Assembly (NCBI GenBank): GCA_963846775.1
Contig: CAWJXB010000006.1
Coordinates: 1,674,001-1,738,000 of the forward strand
DNA: 64,000 nucleotides
Reading direction: 5' to 3'
Source: CAVYXA01 sp963846775
GTDB taxonomy: Bacteria > Verrucomicrobiota > Verrucomicrobiia > Chthoniobacterales > UBA10450
Of the stretch, positions 58,500-64,000 are shown piece after piece. Every line of letters begins with the position of its first letter. Positions within the stretch are counted from its first letter, which is position 1. The notes below the pieces were generated by a model. That model was not told where the DNA came from, did no database searches, and was given only the letters and a program-made list of their open reading frames with translations. The position numbers and the translations under genes are program-made.

Positions 58500-59735
58500 A
58501 TGACGCCGCCGCTTTACATTGCGCTGCGGTTTTTGACTCACCGGAAACGCGCGCTGTTGCTGAGCCTGAGTGGTGTCGTTTTCGGCGTGGCGATTTTCAT
58601 TTGCACGCAAGCTCAGACTCAAGGATTCGCCCAGTACTTCATCGACTCGACCATCGGCAGCAATGGCGCACTCGTGTTGAGATCGCGGTTTCAGCCGCGT
58701 TACGAGCAGCTAATGGTCCAAGCCAAAAATTCGAACGGGACGCCACGCCGTCTTTATTTCGAGGGGATTAGAAATCCTAACGAGATCATGCGCGTGAGCC
58801 GGCGGTTCTCCAATGTGCTGGCATGTTCTCCAGTGTTGCGCGGAACGGTCAGCGCCCGCGCCGGATTTGAAAACGCGACGGTCGATCTTTTCGGGATCGA
58901 TCCGGCGTTGCATGCGCAGACGACCGATCTTTTGCATCAACTGGTCGCGGGCAAGTTCGACGATTTCCGGAACAACACCAGCTCGGTGATCCTCGGCACC
59001 AAGCTGGCGGAAACGCTCGACGCCGGAATCGGCGACACAGTGCAATTGCTTTCGCCGAGCGGAGAATACTGGCGTTTCACCGTGGCGGCGCTCGCTCGCG
59101 CCGGCGTGGGCACGATCGATGCAACGCGTGTCTATGCCCACGCGCGCGTCGCGCAGACGCTGCTGCAACGGCCGTTCGGCGCGTCGAGCATTATTTACAA
59201 ACTGCGCGATCCCGATCGCGCTCCGGCCCTGGCGAAGCAGTTTGAGAGTTTATTTCAACACGAAGCCTCAGGCTGGCAGGACCGCGAGGAATCCACCTTG
59301 CAGCTCTTTCTCACGCTCCGCGTTTCGGCCGGGGTCACAGTTTCGCTGATTATTTTGCTCGCCGGCTTTGGCATTTTCAACGTGCTGACGATGTCTGTGC
59401 TCGCAAAAGTGAAAGAGATCGCGATTCTGCGGTCGATGGGCTATCGCAGGGTCGACATCTCAGCGATCTTTCTTTGGCAAGGCGCGCTCATTGCCGCGGC
59501 GGGATCGCTGCTCGGCTGCGTGTTCGGCGCAATGATGACGTGGGGCATCTCGCACATCCCGATCCGAATCCGTGGACTGATCTACACCGATTACTTTCTC
59601 GTGAGTTGGGATTGGCGGCATTACTTTGGGGCTACATTGCTCGCCATTATTGCCGTCTTTATCGCCAGCTACGTCCCAGCCCGGCGCGCCGCCGAACTGC
59701 CGCCGGTCGCAACCCTGCGCGGATCCAATGTATGA
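58500..59735 (+). CDS. FtsX/MacB/DevC-like ABC permease
   Basis: 411 residues with four membrane helices in the DevC/MacB layout: helix 1 (about 18-38, ALLLSLSGVVFGVAIFICTQ), a large periplasmic domain (about 40-275; SSVILGTKLAETLDAGIGDT), then helices near 283-310 (VSLIILLAGFGIFNVLTMSV), 335-360 and 380-400. The cytoplasmic coupling segment is LAKVKEIAILRSMGYRRVD. It works with the adaptor upstream and the ATPase downstream as a mechanotransmitter-type exporter, not a classic channel. Confidence 0.9.
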   Translation: MTPPLYIALRFLTHRKRALLLSLSGVVFGVAIFICTQAQTQGFAQYFIDSTIGSNGALVLRSRFQPRYEQLMVQAKNSNGTPRRLYFEGIRNPNEIMRVSRRFSNVLACSPVLRGTVSARAGFENATVDLFGIDPALHAQTTDLLHQLVAGKFDDFRNNTSSVILGTKLAETLDAGIGDTVQLLSPSGEYWRFTVAALARAGVGTIDATRVYAHARVAQTLLQRPFGASSIIYKLRDPDRAPALAKQFESLFQHEASGWQDREESTLQLFLTLRVSAGVTVSLIILLAGFGIFNVLTMSVLAKVKEIAILRSMGYRRVDISAIFLWQGALIAAAGSLLGCVFGAMMTWGISHIPIRIRGLIYTDYFLVSWDWRHYFGATLLAIIAVFIASYVPARRAAELPPVATLRGSNV

Positions 59736-59742
59736 CCTTCCC

Positions 59743-59766
59743 CTTCAACGCTTTAACGAGTTAACG
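59743..59766 (+). repeat. Octamer array just upstream of the LolD-like gene
   Basis: Three 8-bp units CTTCAACG, CTTTAACG, AGTTAACG, the first two identical to units in the 17581-17656 array. The array occupies the 35-bp gap between permease and ATPase genes, where the ribosome-binding site should be. Confidence 0.7.
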
Positions 59767-59770
59767 CATT

Positions 59771-60514
59771 ATGAACGGCCAAGCCTGTCTTAGCTGCCGC
59801 GACCTCGAGCGCTACCTTGGCGAAGAAGAGGAACGCGTCCATGCGCTCCGCGGCGTTTCGCTCGATTTGGAACCAGGAACAATCCACGCCGTGGTTGGTC
59901 CGTCCGGTTGCGGCAAGAGCACGCTACTTTACATTCTCGGCCTGCTCGATCATCCCGATTCTGGTGGCGTCTCGATCGGCGCCGCGTCTGTGTCGCATTT
60001 GAGTGACGACGAGCTGTCGCACAAGCGAAACGAACTCATCGGTTTCATTTTTCAGTTCCACTTTCTGATGGAGGATTTCACCGCCCAGGAAAACGTGATG
60101 ATCCCGATGCGGAAGCTGGGCCGGTCGTCGGAGGAGCAAATGCGCCAGCGCGCGGCCGTTCTGCTGGAAGCGGTTGGCTTAGGCGAAAAAATCCGCCGAC
60201 CGAGCCGGCATCTTTCCGGCGGCGAGCAACAGCGGGTCGCGATCGCGCGGGCGCTGGCAAACGATCCCAGTGTGATTCTGGCCGACGAACCGACCGGCAA
60301 TCTCGATACCGCAAATTCCGAGCGCGCCTTTGGGCTTCTGCAATCGATTGTGCAGCAAGGAAAGAAAGCGTTACTTCTCGCGACGCATAACCCTGCCATT
60401 GCCGAGGCCTGTGATTGGATTCACGAAATGAAAGATGGCCGAATCCTCGCGAGTCATCCGCGCGGGCCGGCGCGCATTCTGCATCAGTCATTACTCACGA
60501 CCCACGATCTGTAG
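59771..60514 (+). CDS. LolD/MacB/DevA-like ABC ATPase
   Basis: 247 residues. Walker A GPSGCGKSTLLYILGLLD, Q-loop IGFIFQFHFLMEDFTAQENV, signature RHLSGGEQQRVAIARALAND, Walker B VILADEPTGNLDTANSERAF and H-loop LLATHNPAIAEACD. These are diagnostic of the MacB/LolD/DevA branch. It is last in the operon TolC-TolC-adaptor-permease-ATPase, giving a complete envelope exporter; lipid, lipopeptide or antibiotic export is plausible. Confidence 0.94.
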   Translation: MNGQACLSCRDLERYLGEEEERVHALRGVSLDLEPGTIHAVVGPSGCGKSTLLYILGLLDHPDSGGVSIGAASVSHLSDDELSHKRNELIGFIFQFHFLMEDFTAQENVMIPMRKLGRSSEEQMRQRAAVLLEAVGLGEKIRRPSRHLSGGEQQRVAIARALANDPSVILADEPTGNLDTANSERAFGLLQSIVQQGKKALLLATHNPAIAEACDWIHEMKDGRILASHPRGPARILHQSLLTTHDL

Positions 60515-60542
60515 GAGAGCCTGGCCGCTTCGCGTCAATTTT

Positions 60543-60577
60543 AACGTTCAACCTGAACGCTCAACGTCCAATGCTCA
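60543..60577 (+). repeat. Heptamer array after the LolD-like gene
   Basis: Five 7-bp units AACGTTC, AACCTGA, ACGCTCA, ACGTCCA, ATGCTCA in the 82-bp convergent gap between the ABC ATPase and slipin genes. Confidence 0.7.
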
Positions 60578-60596
60578 AAAAAAGCGCACGTGCGGA

Positions 60597-61382
60597 CTAT
60601 GCTGCGGGCGGTTCGCTCTTTCTTATTAATGGCGTAAAGATGTCGATGGGGATCGGCAGAAATGTCGTCGTGTTATGCTCGCTGGAAATTTCGCGCATCG
60701 TCTGAAGGAAGCGCAATTGCAGCGCGATCGGTTCCTTGCTCATCATCGCCGCCGCCTGCACCATTTTCTCCGCCGCTTGAAATTCGCCTTCGGCGTTAAC
60801 GATCTTGGCCCGGCGCTCCCGCTCGGCCTCGGCTTGTTTGGCCATGGCGCGCTTCATCGTATCGGGTAGCGCAACGTCTTTTACTTCGACAGCGGTAACT
60901 TTGATGCCCCAGGGATCGGTTTGCCGATCAATGATCTCCTGCAACGTCATGTTGATCTTCTCGCGGTGGGCCAGCAGCTCATCCAGCTCGGCCTGACCCA
61001 GCACGCTCCGCAAGGTCGTCTGGGCGATCAGCGAGCTGGCTTTCAGAAAATTTTCCACTTTCACCACAGCCGCTTCCGGATCGACCACACGAAAGTAGAG
61101 AACCGCATCCACGCTCACCGGCACGTTATCGCGGGTCATGACTTCCTGCCGAGGCACGTCGATGGTGACCACGCGCAGATCCATGCGCACCATACGATCG
61201 ACAATCGGGATAAGGAAAATCAAGCCCGGTCCTTTTGCGCCTAACAACTTTCCAAGCCGAAAAATCACGCCCCTCTCGTATTCGCGCAGAATTCGGATGG
61301 CTTGCGGCAAAATAATGATGGCAAGAATAACGAGCGGCACAGCCCAACTGATGATCCGCGGCAAAGCTTCGATCGGTGACAT
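60597..61382 (-). CDS. Slipin (stomatin/SPFH-domain membrane protein)
   Basis: 261 residues. One N-terminal membrane helix (about 9-29, IISWAVPLVILAIIILPQAI) leads into the SPFH/band-7 domain: YERGVIFRLGKLLGAKGPGL, PRQEVMTRDNVPVSVDAVLY, RSVLGQAELDELLAHREKIN, VEVKDVALPDTMKRAMAKQA and a C-terminal oligomerisation coil (EAERERRAKIVNAEGEFQAA). Slipins scaffold membrane microdomains and usually travel with an NfeD protein; none is adjacent. Confidence 0.93.
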   Translation of the reverse strand: MSPIEALPRIISWAVPLVILAIIILPQAIRILREYERGVIFRLGKLLGAKGPGLIFLIPIVDRMVRMDLRVVTIDVPRQEVMTRDNVPVSVDAVLYFRVVDPEAAVVKVENFLKASSLIAQTTLRSVLGQAELDELLAHREKINMTLQEIIDRQTDPWGIKVTAVEVKDVALPDTMKRAMAKQAEAERERRAKIVNAEGEFQAAEKMVQAAAMMSKEPIALQLRFLQTMREISSEHNTTTFLPIPIDIFTPLIRKSEPPAA

Positions 61383-61505
61383 GGCTTATCCTCCTGTAGT
61401 TGAGGAAAGTCAGACACGAATTGCACAAATTGTCACGAATCTTCGGCGGGTGACCCGCTGGAACCAGTCGTCCGGATTCGTGAAATCCGTGGCACGCCGA
61501 GCGAC

Positions 61506-62018
61506 TCAGCGAGCATCGTAAACAAACGGTACTCGGACTTTAGCCGCTACCGGTTTTCCGTTTTTCTTGGCCGGCTCGAATTTCCAATACTGAACGGCTC
61601 GGATCGCATGGGTGGCAAAGAAGTGGTAAGTCGCGCCGATTATGACGAAGTCTCTCGTATTTCCCTTCTCGTCGATCGTGAAGCCGATCACGGCGGCGCC
61701 GGGGTTACCCTTTCTTAATTGCGCAATCGGATAGGCCGGGGCTTCTCCGCTGATAAATCGCGGCGGTATGTCAAACTGGTGCGATGTCGCGCCCATGTAT
61801 TGCATTCGCGCCGCTGGGATGGCGTGACCCTCCCTGGTTGGCGGTCGGTGTTCCGACAAATAGTCGGCGACCATCTTTCTGAGTTCCTCACGTGGAATCG
61901 TAGGATCGGCCTGCGACTTAGGCTCAGCCACCGCGGTGGCGCCCACTGCCAGTCCAATAATCATACATACACAAGAGATCTTCACGAGATGTGAGTTTAG
62001 ACTATGGAATTCGCACAT
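61506..62018 (-). CDS. TonB C-terminal-domain protein
   Basis: 170 residues from ATG 62018, with an N-terminal hydrophobic export segment (KISCVCMIIGLAVGATAVAE). The C-terminal half is a TonB-like domain: PPRFISGEAPAYPIAQLRKG, AAVIGFTIDEKGNTRDFVII and the WKFEPAKKNGKPVAAKVRVP ending. There is no Pro-rich spanning region and no ExbB/ExbD nearby, so it may be a secreted partner rather than an energy transducer. A related domain lies in the next gene. Confidence 0.7.
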   Translation of the reverse strand: MCEFHSLNSHLVKISCVCMIIGLAVGATAVAEPKSQADPTIPREELRKMVADYLSEHRPPTREGHAIPAARMQYMGATSHQFDIPPRFISGEAPAYPIAQLRKGNPGAAVIGFTIDEKGNTRDFVIIGATYHFFATHAIRAVQYWKFEPAKKNGKPVAAKVRVPFVYDAR

Positions 62019-62192
62019 GAAGCTGTCAGGGGTCAATTTGGACGCGGCATGGTTTGATCTTCCGTTGACTCCAATTTCGCCGGCTGCCGGCAGTTTGAGA
62101 AGGAGAACAGTCACCGCGGCTGCGGACACCAGCGGTGGGGACAGGGGTGTGTTCGCCTTTGGGCAGCTATCGATGACGCCCATCGATCTAGC

Positions 62193-63467
62193 TTACTTAT
62201 CTACCCAGATTGGATACTCGACGACGACGGCGGAATTACCTGAAAGGAAGAATTTGATGGGAACCCAGACTTTGCTGACAGTGTGCGGCTTGAATCTCCA
62301 TTGTAGGAGCGCCTGGACCGCAGCCTGATCGAGTATTTTGCTGCGTGTGCTGACTCCCATCTCTGCCTTGACAACATGGCCAGTTGCGGCGTCGATCGTT
62401 AGCATGGCAATCCCCGCTCCTGATTGACCTTTTTCGCGCGCGGCGCTCGGATATGCCGGATCTCGCACATAAAGCGCCAACTCGTCGGATTCCTGCTTAG
62501 TGAGCTCAACAGGTTTAGCCCGTATGGGTTCCGCTGCGACGCAGAATGCAGTGAGGAACAGAGACAATTTAGACAAACGAGCATTCATGCCGTTTTCGGC
62601 CCTTCGGGTACTAACCATTTCAAGGTAACTGCGGTATTCGCCTTTCGGCAAGCGTCCGATGGCAGCGGATAGCTGGGCTTGATCGATGAAGCCCATGCGG
62701 AACGCGACTTCTTCCAGGCAGGCAATCTTCAGGCCTTGTCGATGTTCGATTGTAGCGATGTAATTGCCGGCTTCGAGCAAGCTCGTTTGCGTCCCGGTGT
62801 CGAGCCAGGCCATGCCACGGCCTAACAATTTTACATTGAGCTCACCGCGTTGGAGGTAAAGCAGATTCAGATCGGTGATCTCTAGTTCGCCGCGCGCTGA
62901 CGCCCGTAGCGAACGCGCAAGATCGACCACGCGTTCGTCGTAAACATAGAGGCCGGGCACGGCGAAATGGCTCTTCGGCTGTTTCGGTTTTTCCTCGAGA
63001 CTGATCGCTTTGCCGGCGGCGTCGAACTCGACTACGCCGTATCGCTCGGGATCACGCACTTGATAGCCGAAAATGCAGGCGCCGCGCTGGATGGCGAGCG
63101 CTTCGCGGAAAAAATCGAGTTTGCCATAGAAGATGTTGTCGCCCAGGATGAGCGCCGCACCGCAATCGCCGAGGAACTTTGCGCCGATCAGAAACGCCTG
63201 CGCGATCCCCTCCGGCTTCGGTTGCTCGGCGTAATCGAGACGGATGCCGAATTGCGAGCCGTTGCCAAGAAAATCGCGGAGCACAGGCAGATCTTTCGGC
63301 GTGGAAATGATCAAGATCTCGCGCAACCCGCAAAGCATGAGCGTGGCTAACGGATAACAAATCATCGGCTTGTCATAGACCGGCAAGAGCTGTTTGCAGA
63401 CGATCTTGGTGATTGGGTAAAGACGCGTCCCCGCGCCGCCGGCAAGCAAGATGGCCTTCTTATTCAC
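62193..63467 (-). CDS. rfbA: RfbA-type glucose-1-phosphate thymidylyltransferase fused to a TonB-like domain
   Basis: The first 293 residues are a complete RfbA, which makes dTDP-glucose for rhamnose and surface polysaccharides: KAILLAGGAGTRLYPITKIV, LILGDNIFYGKLDFF, YGVVEFDAAGKAISLEEKP, LLGRGMAWLDTGTQTSLLEA and the normal end GRLPKGEYRSYLEMV. No stop follows. Instead residue 294 is a Met (62588) that opens a signal-peptide-like segment (LSLFLTAFCVAAEPIRAKP) and a TonB-like domain (DPAYPSAAREKG, LLQWRFKPHTVSKVWVPIKF) similar to the next gene. Either RfbA lost its stop or two genes are read as one. It overlaps the upstream gene by four bases. Confidence 0.85.
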   Translation of the reverse strand: MNKKAILLAGGAGTRLYPITKIVCKQLLPVYDKPMICYPLATLMLCGLREILIISTPKDLPVLRDFLGNGSQFGIRLDYAEQPKPEGIAQAFLIGAKFLGDCGAALILGDNIFYGKLDFFREALAIQRGACIFGYQVRDPERYGVVEFDAAGKAISLEEKPKQPKSHFAVPGLYVYDERVVDLARSLRASARGELEITDLNLLYLQRGELNVKLLGRGMAWLDTGTQTSLLEAGNYIATIEHRQGLKIACLEEVAFRMGFIDQAQLSAAIGRLPKGEYRSYLEMVSTRRAENGMNARLSKLSLFLTAFCVAAEPIRAKPVELTKQESDELALYVRDPAYPSAAREKGQSGAGIAMLTIDAATGHVVKAEMGVSTRSKILDQAAVQALLQWRFKPHTVSKVWVPIKFFLSGNSAVVVEYPIWVDK

Positions 63468-64000
63468 GGCTGAGGCCTCCCGGTTTCTCTGGCCGATTTA
63501 ATTCCGATCTTTCGACCGAGCCGCAACCACCGCGATTCGCGCCACAGTCTTCGCACGGCCGACAACTCTGCTTTTGCCTCATTGAGCTCGCCTCGCAGCC
63601 GCAAATACTTTTGCTCGAGTCCAGCGCCGAACTGCGTCCCACTGACATGAAGATCCACCAAAAACCGGTTTGGAAATTCGCTCGCTTCGCTAAATTTCAT
63701 CATTGTCTTGATGTGTGCCTGCACCTGGTCGCGAGGGCATTTGCTGAGCACGTGAGCAATGAGTGAGATGAAGAGATCAGCGCGAAAGCTTGATATGTTG
63801 CTCCAAGCCGCGCGCTGGTAAGCAGCAAGGGCCCGCCGCAAATCGAGTGAATCGGCAAGCTCCGGCGCGAGCGCAACCAGAAGATCCACATTCATCTCCA
63901 TCAGTTCGCGCACAAGTGCTTCTGGCGGGGCCGAAATTGTGTTCGCCGAATGCACGCGATACGACAATAGCTCCTCATCGAGCACCGCGAGGCGGTCGTG
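63464..64000 (-). CDS. Possible glycosyltransferase C-terminal region, truncated by the window edge
   Basis: The frame is open through position 64000 on the minus strand, so the N-terminus is missing; at least 178 residues are visible. The segment LDEELLSYRVHSANTIS resembles the end of many family-2 glycosyltransferases (L-X-YRVH-X-GN). The remainder is helical and basic at its end. It lies immediately upstream of rfbA with an ATGA overlap, suggesting a surface-polysaccharide operon. The glycosyltransferase call rests on one short motif. Confidence 0.5.
   Translation of the reverse strand, partial: HDRLAVLDEELLSYRVHSANTISAPPEALVRELMEMNVDLLVALAPELADSLDLRRALAAYQRAAWSNISSFRADLFISLIAHVLSKCPRDQVQAHIKTMMKFSEASEFPNRFLVDLHVSGTQFGAGLEQKYLRLRGELNEAKAELSAVRRLWRESRWLRLGRKIGIKSARETGRPQP

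Overview
The window looks like a chromosomal stretch of a high-GC Gram-negative bacterium, most probably a soil Verrucomicrobiota of the Spartobacteria/Chthoniobacterales type. That placement is inferred from overall protein flavour, multihaem cytochromes with LVIVD repeats, a TIGR04073-type protein and the style of the intergenic repeats; no rRNA is present to confirm it. Coding density is high, both strands are used, and there is no phage, plasmid, CRISPR array or classical insertion sequence.

Layout. 1-2245: end of the translation/transcription cluster tuf - tRNA-Trp - secE - nusG - rplK, stopping before the expected rplA. 2325-11461: a redox block with a decahaem cytochrome carrying LVIVD repeats, a beta-barrel outer-membrane protein, and a divergent secreted HbpS/GlcG plus VCBS-repeat protein. 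A small cassette with a four-helix-bundle gene sits between barrel and cytochrome. 11625-16968: TPR protein, rplM-rpsI, DUF1059, proC, nadA, CHASE2 protein. 17085-21052: tetrahaem cytochrome and a frameshifted ResB-like protein. 21075-26375: Lon with two small heat-shock proteins, a START-like protein, Mrp. 26565-29818: pyrR-pyrB-pyrC behind a convincing PyrR-type RNA hairpin; pyrB is frameshifted. 29879-38952: CBS protein, rRNA methyltransferase, purC, mdh, malQ, beta-CASP hydrolase, dipeptidase, pdxH. 39148-48045: Spy-like protein, carrier, cysteine desulfurase, SprT-like protein, RNA uridine methyltransferase, MASE1 hybrid kinase, VOC and DUF3052 proteins. 48217-51825: TetR-controlled ABC-2 exporter. 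52929-54032: inositol-phosphate synthase. 54233-60514: tandem TolC genes plus a DevBCA/MacAB-like exporter. 60597-64000: slipin, two TonB-domain proteins (one fused to RfbA), and a truncated gene that may be a glycosyltransferase.

The most unusual layer is the non-coding DNA. At least twelve sites carry short arrays with a strict 7-bp (sometimes 8-bp) period, each with its own unit and many arranged as inverted pairs. One pair forms perfect 29-bp inverted ends around a lone four-helix-bundle (S23/IVP, Avd-like) gene. Two arrays have become protein-coding. Separate families are a 51-bp double-hairpin repeat (three copies, 94-96% identical) and a repeat whose first bases supply the TAG stop codon of neighbouring genes. 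The heptamer arrays with the four-helix cassette are my best candidate for an undescribed system.
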